A DNA stretch of 64,000 nt, from NCBI RefSeq assembly GCF_017873245.1, contig NZ_JAGGJY010000005.1:1-64000 (forward strand), in the 5' to 3' direction. The DNA comes from Clostridium tertium. Its GTDB lineage: Bacteria; Bacillota; Clostridia; Clostridiales; Clostridiaceae. The position numbers and the translations under genes were made by a program. The notes beneath the pieces were generated by a model that was not told the DNA's origin, did not search any database, and was given only the letters and a program-made list of their open reading frames with translations. Shown piece after piece: positions 8,720 through 19,336 of the stretch (position 1 is the first letter of the stretch; each line of letters begins with the position of its first letter).

Positions 8720-9916
8720 TTAAAATCTTATAATTGCGCCTATGGCATTTAAGTACTGCCCAAAATTTTCATTTATTAAATCTTTGGATGTTATATCTAT
8801 ATTTCCTATTTTATCTACTTTAACTACTTCAATGGATAACTTATTTTTCATATATAAATTTATATTGCTTAGATTGGATAAGCCTCCATAAATATAAATT
8901 TTATCTATGATTGTATTAGATTTGTTACTATAAAATTGAAGTATTCTTTCTAGCTCCTCTAATATTTCATCAACAGCTTTTTTTATAGTTACATTTGAAA
9001 TATCCTTATCATCCTCATTCAAAAGATTTCCTTCATTTATCTTTATAGATTCTGTTGATTTTATTGACATATTCAAGCTTTGGCTTAAGGCATAATCTAT
9101 ATTATCCCCACCAGACTTTATCATTCTTGTAAAATCTAATTTACCATTTTTAAATATTGCCACATTAATAGAGGTTGCTCCCATATCAACAAAAGCAACA
9201 GTACCTCCCATAACTTGTCCATTATTTGATGCATACTCAGCATAATTAGCTATCTTATTTACTGAATTATAAGTAACATCCAATGCATATGGATTTAACT
9301 CTAATGAATTTACTACACTGTAATATGCAAAAGCCATTCTCTCTGGAAATGATGTTACATTTATTTTTAGCTTTGCTCCTACATCATCAACAATTTCATC
9401 TAAAACTATAAATTGAATTATATAATCATCTAAATTTATAGGTAAATATTGTTGTATTTCATATCTAATTACAGTTTCCATTTCCTCTTCTTGAACTAAA
9501 GGAATTAATATATCTCTGTTTATTATTGACGATGAATTAGTTGTGAAAATTACATCCTTAGCCTTTATGCCATTTTCCTTTATTATAAAATCTAAAACAT
9601 CTATAACACCTTGAAGATTCATTACTTTTCCATCTGCAATACATCCTTCTGGTGTTGGTATTTGTATCACTTTATTTAAACTAAGCCTATTCTTTTGAAA
9701 CTTACCTTCCACTAACTTTATAGAATTAGTTCCTAAATCTACCGATAAAACAGCCTTTGATCTTTCTTTAGACTTACTTTTCTTTTCAGTTTTATTTCCT
9801 TCATAAGAAGAATTCAAATTCTCAGACTTTTCCTTCTTGAAAATCTTTCCTATGTCTTTTATATCCATACTACTTATTTCTTTTAATTTGGATAAATTGA
9901 ACTTTTTACTTGGCAT
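8720..9916 (-). CDS. pilM: Type IV pilus assembly protein PilM
   Basis: A 398-residue actin-like ATPase. An N-terminal extension of about 50 charged residues (Lys/Glu/Ser-rich) precedes the fold. Nucleotide-binding elements are visible: SVDLGTNSIKLVEG (about residue 58), FVDMGATSINVAIF (about 240) and IYGGLSNL (about 343). PilM binds the PilN N-terminus in the cytoplasm and is the scaffold of the pilMNO complex. It starts the pilMNO-minor pilin operon, 225 bases downstream of pilA. Confidence 0.9.
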   Translation of the reverse strand: MPSKKFNLSKLKEISSMDIKDIGKIFKKEKSENLNSSYEGNKTEKKSKSKERSKAVLSVDLGTNSIKLVEGKFQKNRLSLNKVIQIPTPEGCIADGKVMNLQGVIDVLDFIIKENGIKAKDVIFTTNSSSIINRDILIPLVQEEEMETVIRYEIQQYLPINLDDYIIQFIVLDEIVDDVGAKLKINVTSFPERMAFAYYSVVNSLELNPYALDVTYNSVNKIANYAEYASNNGQVMGGTVAFVDMGATSINVAIFKNGKLDFTRMIKSGGDNIDYALSQSLNMSIKSTESIKINEGNLLNEDDKDISNVTIKKAVDEILEELERILQFYSNKSNTIIDKIYIYGGLSNLSNINLYMKNKLSIEVVKVDKIGNIDITSKDLINENFGQYLNAIGAIIRF

Positions 9917-9927
9917 TAAATCACCTC

Positions 9928-10055
9928 ACAAACAATTGATAATTTATAATGAACAATGAATAATTATAATGAAAGAATGAAGATTCCCTTTGCTTCGCAA
10001 AATTGAAATGAAAAAATGAAACAATTAAGGTTGATTTTTAGATGAGCTAAAAATC
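9928..10055. repeat. Intergenic repeat of the CAATTGATAATTTATAATG family
   Basis: The stretch after pilA contains ACAATTGATAATTTATAATG, then several AATGAA/AATTGAAATG units and a hairpin GATTTTTAG/CTAAAAATC (10033-10055). Similar words recur at 34892-34990 and 51186-51216. It has no coding potential and looks like a copy of a small dispersed intergenic element. Confidence 0.45.
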
Positions 10056-10064
10056 TTTTGTATG

Positions 10065-10095
10065 GGCAAAATGCAGATTTTGTCTGCATTTTGCC
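10065..10095 (-). terminator. Terminator downstream of pilA
   Basis: GGCAAAATGCAGA and TCTGCATTTTGCC pair over 13 bases with a 5-base loop, 47 bases past the pilA stop. It lies between pilA and pilM and would let the abundant major pilin message end separately, although no long T-run follows. Confidence 0.6.
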
Positions 10096-10141
10096 TATAT
10101 AGTTTATATAGATTTTGCTATAAAATAAGTATAATTATTAA

Positions 10142-10576
10142 TTAGTTTTCAGGAAATAATTGTTTACCTGCCTTTGTCTCAACTGTAACTATAACATTAT
10201 TATTTGAATCTACTGTAACAAAAAATGCCTTTCCTTTAGTAGTATTATTTTCTCCACTTTTATAATCTGCTTCTGTTTTAGGAACATTCTGTAAGTAATT
10301 AGCTATTTTATTACCATTTGTAGTTCCATTTTCTGCTTTAACCACACTACTCCCATTAGCTTCTGCAACTACATCTCCCTCTGCTATAAGATAAGTGGCA
10401 GCATTAGCTATGGTCTTTGCATTAGCTAGGTCTGACTTTAGAGATGCACTCTTTCTTACATCCCCAAATTTAGGAATAGCAAAAGCTGCCAATATAGCTA
10501 TAATAGCTATAACTATGATAAGTTCAATAAGTGTAAATCCTTTCTTTTTTTTCTTGTTTTTTAAATTGTTAACCAT
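10142..10576 (-). CDS. pilA: Major type IV pilin PilA
   Basis: A 144-residue prepilin: lysine-rich leader NNLKNKKKKKG, cleavage before FTLIELIIVIAIIAILAAFA with Glu at +5, then the helix continuing to IPKFGDVRKSASLKSDLANA. The compact globular domain lacks cysteines, as in other clostridial PilA. AAGGAGG precedes the ATG. It has its own upstream intergenic region of 388 bases and a downstream hairpin, consistent with separate strong expression between pilC and pilM. Confidence 0.93.
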   Translation of the reverse strand: MVNNLKNKKKKKGFTLIELIIVIAIIAILAAFAIPKFGDVRKSASLKSDLANAKTIANAATYLIAEGDVVAEANGSSVVKAENGTTNGNKIANYLQNVPKTEADYKSGENNTTKGKAFFVTVDSNNNVIVTVETKAGKQLFPEN

Positions 10577-10828
10577 GTAAATTCCTCCTTGATTTTTTAA
10601 TTTATATTAAATCTTTCAATTTAAACTTGATTTGTATTTTACTAAGCAAAATAATAAAAAAATTATGGGTATAATTCACCTTAATTGAATTATTAAAATC
10701 AAATAATTTGAACATTTTTTAATTCAAGTAATGTTTAATACATTTACATTCATACAAAACTAATATTTAAACACTCTCTATTCATTGAGTAGTAATGAAT
10801 TCTATAAAAACTAAATTTAATTTTGCTA

Positions 10829-10851
10829 AAAAAAATCCCTTAAGGATTTTT
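10829..10851 (-). terminator. Terminator after pilC
   Basis: AAAAATCC pairs with GGATTTTT around a short loop; on the minus strand the stem is followed by a run of T. It would end the pilD-pilB-pilC message before pilA. Confidence 0.55.
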
Positions 10852-10881
10852 ATCCTAAATTCTTTCATTTTTTAATTTTTT

Positions 10882-10960
10882 ATAATTCACCGTAGGTGAA
10901 TTATCTCCTCAGCTTTTTCACTTTTAACTATTAACTTTTCACTAATAAATCGCTTCGCAA
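10882..10960. repeat. Intergenic repeat of the TTTTTCACTTTTAACT family
   Basis: Contains the perfect palindrome AATTCACC GTA GGTGAATT followed by TTTTTCACTTTTAACTATT and TCGCTTCGCAATTTATTA. The same words occur at 32682-32795, 47027-47062 and 55599-55721, always between genes. Confidence 0.5.
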
Positions 10961-10964
10961 TTTA

Positions 10965-12167
10965 TTACATTTGAGTGTACATATCAAACATCGGTAACAT
11001 TATTGAAATTACTATTCCTCCAATAACTACTCCCATAATAACTATCAATAATGGTTCTATCATTGAAGTTGCAGTTTGGATAGCTTGTTCAACTTCATCA
11101 TCATAAAAATCTGCTGTTTTGTTTAGGATATCATCTAGTGAACCTGACTCTTCTCCTATTTTTATCATTGAAGATAACATTTTAGGGAAAATATTATTTT
11201 CTCTTATTGGCCCACTTAGACCATCCCCTCTTACTACTCTTTCTCTTATTTTCAAAATTGCATCTTCTGCTACTTTGTTTTCTAATACTCCTGCAACTGT
11301 TGGCAATGCATGCACTAAAGACACTCCAGATGCTAGTAAAGTAGATAATGTTCTTGTAAACCTTGAAACAATTATCTTTTTATTTAAAGCCCCTATTATG
11401 GGAAGTTTTAACTTTAACTTACTTATATTCACTATTCCATTTGTACTTTTTTTATAAATATTAAATAATATAACTATAATTGCTACAGCTATTAATATAA
11501 GAATTAAATTATTACTTAAAAATTTACTTGTCCCAAGCATGACTTTTGTTATTAAAGGAAGATCTATACTCTCGCCTTCAAACATTTCTATAAATGTTGG
11601 CATTACAAATGTCATTATAAAAACAACCGCTACTACAGCAACTATACTTAAGATACTTGGATATGTCATGGCTGATTTAACCTTATTATTAATCTTGTTT
11701 TCCTTTTCAAAATGGACAGACATTCTAAGCATCATTTCATCAATATTTCCACTAACTTCGCCGGACTCTACCATACTTATCAAAAGCTGTGGAAAATACT
11801 TTTTATGTTTTGCCATTGATTCTGATAAAAGTTCTCCTTTTTTAACATCATCTTCTATTATAGATAGAAGTTCTCTTAACTTTTTATTGGGAATTTCATT
11901 AGACAAGATATTTAAACAAGTAGTTATTGTCACTCCAGCATCTAGCATTGTGTAAAATTGTCTACAGAAAATTGCTAAATCCTTTGTGGTTACTCTTTCA
12001 AAAAATTTAAACTCAATTTGTTTACTTTCAATTATTTCTTCTATTATTAAGGGATAATATCCACTTGAAGTTATCATATTTATTACATCATCTCTAGAAC
12101 TACCTTCAAATTTTCCTTCTATCTTAGTTCCATCACTTTTCATAGCTCTATATTTAAATTTTTTCAT
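10965..12167 (-). CDS. pilC: Type IV pilus inner-membrane platform protein PilC
   Basis: A 400-residue GspF/PilC-family protein with the standard two GspF domains (about 65-185 and 265-390) and three membrane helices (near 167-190, 215-237 and 370-392). It begins KKFKYRAMKSDGTKIEGKFE as usual for the family. It is the membrane platform rotated or moved by PilB. It lies 16 bases after pilB; GAGGAG precedes the ATG. Confidence 0.93.
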   Translation of the reverse strand: MKKFKYRAMKSDGTKIEGKFEGSSRDDVINMITSSGYYPLIIEEIIESKQIEFKFFERVTTKDLAIFCRQFYTMLDAGVTITTCLNILSNEIPNKKLRELLSIIEDDVKKGELLSESMAKHKKYFPQLLISMVESGEVSGNIDEMMLRMSVHFEKENKINNKVKSAMTYPSILSIVAVVAVVFIMTFVMPTFIEMFEGESIDLPLITKVMLGTSKFLSNNLILILIAVAIIVILFNIYKKSTNGIVNISKLKLKLPIIGALNKKIIVSRFTRTLSTLLASGVSLVHALPTVAGVLENKVAEDAILKIRERVVRGDGLSGPIRENNIFPKMLSSMIKIGEESGSLDDILNKTADFYDDEVEQAIQTATSMIEPLLIVIMGVVIGGIVISIMLPMFDMYTQM

Positions 12168-12183
12168 AACTCCTCATCACCCC

Positions 12184-13875
12184 TTATATATCTCTTAATA
12201 AAGTTATAGTTGCAAGTTCTTCTATAGTAGTTATTCCATCTAAAACTAGCTTTTTACACTCATCCGCAAGCGTTGTCATTCCATGTTTTATGGATATATC
12301 CTTTAAGATATTTGCATCCCTAGTTCTATTTATTGCATCCCTATGTTCTCTTGTTATTTCCATTATTTCATATACACCTATTCGACCATTATACCCAGTA
12401 TTATTACAATGGCCACATCCCTTACCCCTATATAATTTTAGGGTATCATTATTTCTTATATTAAATGCATGTTTTTCATAGTCTGAAGCTATATATTCTT
12501 CTTTACAATTGTTACATATTTTTTTTACTAATCTTTGAGCAATTATTCCAGAAATTGAAGTTGCAACTAAGTAAGGTTCAACTCCCATATCAACTAATCT
12601 AGTCATAGATGATGGAGCATCATTAGTGTGAAGTGTGCTTAAAACCAAATGTCCTGTAATAGCTGCTTTTATAGCTATTTGAGCTGTTTCCTCATCTCTT
12701 ATTTCCCCTATCATCACTATATCTGGATCTTGTCTTAAAATACTTCTAAGTCCACTAGCAAATGTTAATCCAGCCTTAGTATTTACATTAACTTGATTAA
12801 TACCATTTAGTGTATATTCAACAGGGTCTTCTATTGTAACTATATTTACATTGTTAGAGTTAAGTTCACTTAAAATTGTATAAAGAGTTGTGGATTTTCC
12901 GCTTCCTGTTGGTCCAGTAACAAGTACTATTCCATGAGGGCTAGATACTATATTATCTAGTTTCTTAAGATTATCTTTACTTAAACCAAGCCTTTCTTTA
13001 CCTAACCTATAATTATCCCTATTTAAAATTCTTATTACTACTTTTTCACCATTTACAGTTGGTAAAATGGACACTCTAAGATCTACATCTGTCTTTCCAA
13101 CCTTAGTTATTATTCTTCCATCTTGAGGTATCCTTTTTTCAGCTATATTTAAATTTGCAAGTATTTTTATTCTAGTTATTAATGGTGCTAAGCTTTCTAT
13201 TCCAAGAGTATTTATAGTTGTAAGCTCACCATCAATTCTATATCTTATTCTTATTTCCTTTTCATATGGTTCTATATGTATATCTGATGCCCTCATTTCA
13301 ATTGAATTTCTAAATAAATGCTCTATCATTTTCACAACTGGAGCATTTTTTACATCATCAATTTCTTCTACATCTAACGATATACTTTTTGACTCTAAAG
13401 TTTCCTTTAACAGTTCTTCTGCCGCCTTGTTAACTTCTTCAGTACTATAATTTATTTGAACAAATTTATGAATGTCTTTTTTAGGTGCAATAAATGTCTT
13501 AACGCTTAAACCTGTTGATATAGAAATATCATCTATTGCAAATATATTTAATGGATCTGCTAGTGCAACCATTATTTTTTCTTCTTCAAATCCAAATGCT
13601 ATTAAGTTATATTTATTGCAAAGATTTTGAGGTACTATCTTAATGGCCTTTTTATCAAAATTAACATTATTCAAATCAATTTTCTTTATTCCAGTTTGAG
13701 TTTCTATAGCATCTATAATATCTTCTTCTGAAACAATTCCACTTTCAATTAGAACTTCACCTAACTTTTTACCTAAAAGCTTTTGTGTTTTTAATGCGTT
13801 TTGAAGCTGAAAAGGAGTTATTTTTTCTGCTATTACCAAGATGTCTCCAAGCCTTTTCTTTTGAACTATAGCCAT
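12184..13875 (-). CDS. pilB: Type IV pilus extension ATPase PilB
   Basis: About 563 residues. An N-terminal MshEN-like domain (to about 150) is followed by the GspE/PilB ATPase: Walker A GPTGSGKST, Asp box, Walker B DPDIVMIGEIRD, His box STLHTNDA, and a zinc-binding set CNNC...CGHC typical of extension rather than retraction ATPases. The start at 13875 has AGGAGGAG 8 bases upstream; the frame extends 20 codons further without a good site. MshEN domains of some PilB proteins bind cyclic di-GMP. No pilT retraction ATPase is present in the window. Confidence 0.93.
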   Translation of the reverse strand: MAIVQKKRLGDILVIAEKITPFQLQNALKTQKLLGKKLGEVLIESGIVSEEDIIDAIETQTGIKKIDLNNVNFDKKAIKIVPQNLCNKYNLIAFGFEEEKIMVALADPLNIFAIDDISISTGLSVKTFIAPKKDIHKFVQINYSTEEVNKAAEELLKETLESKSISLDVEEIDDVKNAPVVKMIEHLFRNSIEMRASDIHIEPYEKEIRIRYRIDGELTTINTLGIESLAPLITRIKILANLNIAEKRIPQDGRIITKVGKTDVDLRVSILPTVNGEKVVIRILNRDNYRLGKERLGLSKDNLKKLDNIVSSPHGIVLVTGPTGSGKSTTLYTILSELNSNNVNIVTIEDPVEYTLNGINQVNVNTKAGLTFASGLRSILRQDPDIVMIGEIRDEETAQIAIKAAITGHLVLSTLHTNDAPSSMTRLVDMGVEPYLVATSISGIIAQRLVKKICNNCKEEYIASDYEKHAFNIRNNDTLKLYRGKGCGHCNNTGYNGRIGVYEIMEITREHRDAINRTRDANILKDISIKHGMTTLADECKKLVLDGITTIEELATITLLRDI

Positions 13876-14012
13876 ACTCTCTCCTCCTATGTTTAATTTA
13901 ATTCTAATTGTTAAAAAATTTCCTTTTTTGACCATTTAGTTTACTTATTTTAATATTAATATAGCCATATCGCTTTTTCAATCATAATATAAATTTAAAT
14001 TAAACTCACATT

Positions 14013-14762
14013 TTATATAAAAAAATTTAGATATAGTGACAATATTTCCTTTCCTAATAAAATATACACAATTGAACCAATAGATATGTATGGACTAAAA
14101 GCAATTTCTGATTTCTTTTCCTTTAATTTAAATATCAATATTATTGCTGCTACTAATCCTCCCAAAACAACAGCTATAAATAAGCAAACTAAAATCCCCT
14201 TAATTCCTATAAATAAACCACAAACTCCTGCAACCTCTGCATCCCCTTGTCCCATTCCTTTTGTAATTACCACTATTAAATATATAATTCCATATCCAAT
14301 AGCTCCTCCTAAAACATTATTACTAATGCTTATATCTTTAGTATATAATCCTACAACTATATAAATAGCAGCAAGCACTACTCCTAAAATAGTAGTAGAT
14401 GAATATATATATTTAGAGTCTAAATCTATATAAGAAATAACAATTAATAAAGACGTTAAAAGACTATAAAATACAAAACTTAAGCTTAATCCAAATCTTA
14501 AAAATATTAATAAATACAATACTCCATTCAACAATTCAACTAGCGGATAGTTTATAGATATCTTTTTCCCACACTTTCTGCATTTTCCTTTTAAAAATAA
14601 ATAACTTATTACAGGAATAAGATCTATTGCTTTAAGCTCATATCCACAACTTGTACAATGCGATGGTGGAAAAGCAATAGATTCTTCTCTAGGTATCCTA
14701 TAGATACATACATTTAAAAAACTTCCTATACACAAACCTATTATTAATATTAAAATTTCCAT
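14013..14762 (-). CDS. pilD: Prepilin peptidase PilD
   Basis: A 249-residue polytopic membrane protein. The N-terminal methyltransferase-like domain carries two CxxC pairs (CTSC and CRKC), followed by the A24 aspartic peptidase domain with catalytic aspartates in SYIDLDSKYI and GMGQGDAEVAG. It cleaves and N-methylates the prepilins encoded nearby. The ATG at 14762 is preceded by GGAGG; the frame is open further upstream but the family start fits 14762. Confidence 0.93.
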   Translation of the reverse strand: MEILILIIGLCIGSFLNVCIYRIPREESIAFPPSHCTSCGYELKAIDLIPVISYLFLKGKCRKCGKKISINYPLVELLNGVLYLLIFLRFGLSLSFVFYSLLTSLLIVISYIDLDSKYIYSSTTILGVVLAAIYIVVGLYTKDISISNNVLGGAIGYGIIYLIVVITKGMGQGDAEVAGVCGLFIGIKGILVCLFIAVVLGGLVAAIILIFKLKEKKSEIAFSPYISIGSIVYILLGKEILSLYLNFFI

Positions 14763-14921
14763 AATAACCTCCTTAAAGTTATAAACTAAGGTATTAATTC
14801 TACATAGTATGAACATTTTCCTCTATGCTTTTTAAGTATATGTGTTTTAATTAAAATATTATCCATTAATTGTATTCTATAATCAGATATAACATATCAA
14901 TTTCAAATTATACAACAAAAA

Positions 14922-14961
14922 AATCGGATAAAAGCACAATATTAAGCTTTAATATCCGATA
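14922..14961 (-). terminator. Terminator after the prepilin-like gene
   Basis: ATCGGATA (14923-14930) pairs with TATCCGAT (14953-14960); the stem lies 32 bases past the stop of the gene at 14993 and is followed by T-rich sequence on the minus strand (TTTTTTTGTTG). Confidence 0.6.
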
Positions 14962-14992
14962 TTTCTATATTCTATATAATTTTACTCTGATT

Positions 14993-15397
14993 TTATTTAA
15001 CTACTCTTAAAAATTCTCCTTCTTTATTAACTTCAAAATCCAATTCATTACTTATAATTTGATTTGCTTCTTCTATAGTCAGCTCTTTTATTTTGTTTAA
15101 ACCTTCTAAATCCTTTATATACTTATTTATTGAAGATATTTTTTCTCTACTACCAGCTTCCATAGATTTTATAGAATCAGTATTAGCAAATTCAATTTTA
15201 TCACTTATTTCAGCGGTTTCTACTGCTAAAATAAATTCTCTTATAATAGACTTTACTTCTACTTTCTTTGAATCAATAGAATATTTTTTGAAACTAGGTA
15301 CTAATATAACTACTAATACTCCTATTATTGCTGCTACTGCAATTAAATCAAATATTGTAAATTTACTTTTTTTCCTTCTATTGATATTACTGCTCAT
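14993..15397 (-). CDS. Divergent prepilin-like protein with non-canonical cleavage site
   Basis: A 134-residue protein: short basic N-terminus (NINRRKKSK), then FTIFDLIAVAAIIGVLVVIL and VPSFKKYSIDSKKVEVKSI, clearly shaped like a pilin N-terminal helix. However, the residue before Phe is Lys rather than the near-invariant Gly, and position +5 is Asp rather than Glu. The C-terminal part is helical and acidic, without a known domain. It has its own ribosome binding site (GGAGG) and terminator and lies 230 bases upstream of pilD. It may be an uncleaved pseudopilin or a pilus accessory protein. Confidence 0.7.
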   Translation of the reverse strand: MSSNINRRKKSKFTIFDLIAVAAIIGVLVVILVPSFKKYSIDSKKVEVKSIIREFILAVETAEISDKIEFANTDSIKSMEAGSREKISSINKYIKDLEGLNKIKELTIEEANQIISNELDFEVNKEGEFLRVVK

Positions 15398-15604
15398 ACT
15401 GTACCTCCAAAGCTTTATCTTTGTTCTTTCTATAATTTATTATACTTTATAAATTATAATATTGTAATGTACTTAAAATCAATATAAGCCTTTGTATTTT
15501 TAATATTTTTTATATCTTAAACTTTTATTCAATTAATAATTATATTTTTATATTAATATACTTTTCAAATATTAATGTAATAAAAATTTTCTTAACTATT
15601 AAAA

Positions 15605-15629
15605 AGGAACTTAGAATCTCTAAGTTCCT
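15605..15629 (-). terminator. Terminator after groEL
   Basis: AGGAACTTAGA pairs with TCTAAGTTCCT around a 3-base loop and is followed on the minus strand by TTTTTAA. It lies 14 bases past the groEL stop. Confidence 0.85.
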
Positions 15630-15642
15630 AAATTTTTATTTA

Positions 15643-17579
<1,937 letters not shown>

Positions 17580-17614
17580 CTATTTATATCTATAAATTTA
17601 ATTACCCTTCTATA

Positions 17615-17641
17615 TTAGCACTCATCAGATATAAGTGCTAA
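17615..17641. promoter_or_regulatory. CIRCE operator for HrcA
   Basis: TTAGCACTC, nine bases, AAGTGCTAA: the CIRCE inverted repeat (TTAGCACTC-N9-GAGTGCTAA) with one mismatch. It lies between the promoter and the groES start, the usual place for HrcA repression of the groESL operon. Confidence 0.95.
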
Positions 17642-17648
17642 CAATTTT

Positions 17649-17677
17649 ATGATAATCTTTTACTTTATAATTTTCAA
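17649..17677 (-). promoter_or_regulatory. groESL promoter
   Basis: On the minus strand TTGAAA (17672-17677) is followed after 17 bases by TATCAT (17649-17654), a good sigma-A promoter that would start transcription just at the CIRCE operator. Confidence 0.75.
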
Positions 17678-17790
17678 ATGTTACCTAATATATTATTACC
17701 CTATATATTATAAATATTACCACTTTTCATTAATTATTTTCCATTTTCTCATGCTTTTATTGATTTTCTTAATTTTATGCATATGTTTAT

Positions 17791-19080
17791 TTATATTATA
17801 TCCATAGGTGATTTTCCTTCTATTTCTTTGACACAAAAGCCTAAAAATATCAAAAAAATCGGTGCTACCATTATTACACTAATATTAAAAAATGATTGTA
17901 CTAAATACCCTAGTAATGTTAATAACAGAACCTTAAATAAATTATTATTTATATTTTTAATTAACTTATACATTATTACTCCAAGTAATAATAAGTATGA
18001 TATTAAATTCCATATTCCATTGCTAACTGCGTATTCTAAAAATTCATTATGTGATTTATCTATATAAGCACTATGTTTATTTATATATTCTTGATGCTTT
18101 TCGCTATACTGCGAATCTAACCTATATTTTAATGTATCAGGTCCCCAACCTATAAAAGGATTATCTTTAAATGCACTCCATGAAATATTTAATATCTCAA
18201 TTCTACCACTATCTTCAACTTTTGCTATACCAGTTTCATCAATTGCAATAGTATTAGTTGCACGTCCAATAATCTTACCATTAGTAGATAAATTTAGTAA
18301 TAAAAAAATACTTAAAAATGATATAAATACAATTCCTGATTTTTTTAATCTCTTTTTATCTTTAATTACAAATATTAATCCAATAATTGAATAAATTATA
18401 AAAGCTAGCCATCCACTACGAGTCAATGTACAAATTAATGCTGTAAATAATATAATTGAATATATTAAATATCTCTTTCCTCCATAAAAAATATAAATTG
18501 CCATACTTATAAATAAAAATATACATAAATATGATGAAAAAAAATTTCTATTTCCTATCATTCCGATAGAATCACTCACTTGTATAAAACCAAACATCCA
18601 AAACTGTACAGGATCAATCCCATAAAATTGAAGAATCCCATATCCACCCATAATGCATGAAAAAATTAATACTAAATTCAAAAGCTTTCTATTTAAAATA
18701 AAATATTTAGATGCTAGTATAAAAAGTAAAATGTAAATACAATACATTACGAAGCCTTCATTCCGTTGAATGTTCCCCATAAAAGCTACATATTTTTGCG
18801 GTGACAATATACTTGGAATTAACATAGTTATCAGAAACACTAATGCTATCTTATGCTCAAAATTAAATTCTGTTACCTTTAATCCAATTAATGTAATAAT
18901 AGAAATTACACCAACTCCATAAAGAAATATCATCTTACCAATTACATATCTAGGTGATGATACATTCATGACTATAAAAGGCATTATAATTACTACAGAA
19001 TATAAGATTATGTTCACTAAAATTTTAAGATCAATTTCTTTTGTAAGAGCTACTCTTACTTTTTTATTTATACTTTCCAT
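17791..19080 (-). CDS. O-antigen ligase / Wzy-like polytopic membrane protein
   Basis: About 429 residues with roughly ten membrane helices. The TLTRSGWLAFI segment and the long extracytoplasmic loop with GWGPDTLKYR and DKSHNEFLEYAVSNG are features of the O-antigen ligase/polymerase (Wzy_C) superfamily; the His-Asn-Glu motif is the family's conserved site. The ATG at 19080 is preferred (GGGTG, 5 bases); a GTG at 19092 is possible. In Gram-positives such proteins polymerise or transfer surface polysaccharides or glycosylate pilins. Closeness to the pilus locus (with groESL between) makes pilin modification conceivable but unproven. Confidence 0.75.
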   Translation of the reverse strand: MESINKKVRVALTKEIDLKILVNIILYSVVIIMPFIVMNVSSPRYVIGKMIFLYGVGVISIITLIGLKVTEFNFEHKIALVFLITMLIPSILSPQKYVAFMGNIQRNEGFVMYCIYILLFILASKYFILNRKLLNLVLIFSCIMGGYGILQFYGIDPVQFWMFGFIQVSDSIGMIGNRNFFSSYLCIFLFISMAIYIFYGGKRYLIYSIILFTALICTLTRSGWLAFIIYSIIGLIFVIKDKKRLKKSGIVFISFLSIFLLLNLSTNGKIIGRATNTIAIDETGIAKVEDSGRIEILNISWSAFKDNPFIGWGPDTLKYRLDSQYSEKHQEYINKHSAYIDKSHNEFLEYAVSNGIWNLISYLLLLGVIMYKLIKNINNNLFKVLLLTLLGYLVQSFFNISVIMVAPIFLIFLGFCVKEIEGKSPMDII

Positions 19081-19137
19081 CCTAACACCCACTAGTAGAG
19101 CAATTTAAACGATAAATATAAGTTGGTGAAGATAAAT

Positions 19138-19303
19138 AGAATATGTGGAATAAGCATTTAGAAGTACTTGGCGTGGGAAAAACTACTAGGCCTTAGTGTT
19201 GCTTAATTGTTTGAGCGCAACGAGTTAACCAAAACTCTTGGCTTAGTAGTTTTTTCAAGCCTAGTACTTCTTTGCACAGCTATTTAGCTTATGGAACATA
19301 TCT
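19138..19303. ncRNA. Candidate structured RNA: long nested hairpin, class unknown
   Basis: Three nested inverted-repeat blocks build a rod: AATATGTGGAATAAGC (19140-19155) with GCTTATGGAACATAT (19287-19301, internal mismatches), AGAAGTACTTGGC (19160-19172) with GCCTAGTACTTCT (19259-19271), and AAAAACTACTAGGCC (19178-19192) with GGCTTAGTAGTTTTT (19240-19254). The apical 47 bases can form two small hairpins, GTTGC/GCAAC and GAGTT/AACTC. Several pairs are G-T or replaced, as in conserved RNA. It fills the gap between the hydrogenase and the ligase gene. Overall shape recalls 6S-like RNAs, but no family is recognised, the strand is unclear and no clear terminator T-run follows. Confidence 0.45.
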
Positions 19304-19336
19304 AGTTATCGTAGCCTTTATATTCACAATTTATAA

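Larger units (their letters stand above)
10577..10964. other. pilC-pilA intergenic region
   Basis: 388 bases without a gene. On the minus strand it holds a pilC terminator near 10829-10851, a repeat with a perfect palindrome AATTCACC/GGTGAATT (10883-10901) and, presumably, the pilA promoter and leader. I looked for a cyclic-di-GMP riboswitch, which precedes pilA1 in Clostridioides difficile, but see no matching conserved core. Confidence 0.5.

Noticed and set aside
10577..10964. Cyclic-di-GMP riboswitch before pilA
   Set aside because: Expected by analogy with other clostridia, but the conserved aptamer cores are absent.
19138..19303. Assignment as 6S RNA
   Set aside because: Overall shape is suggestive, but strand, promoter, terminator and diagnostic sequence are not evident.
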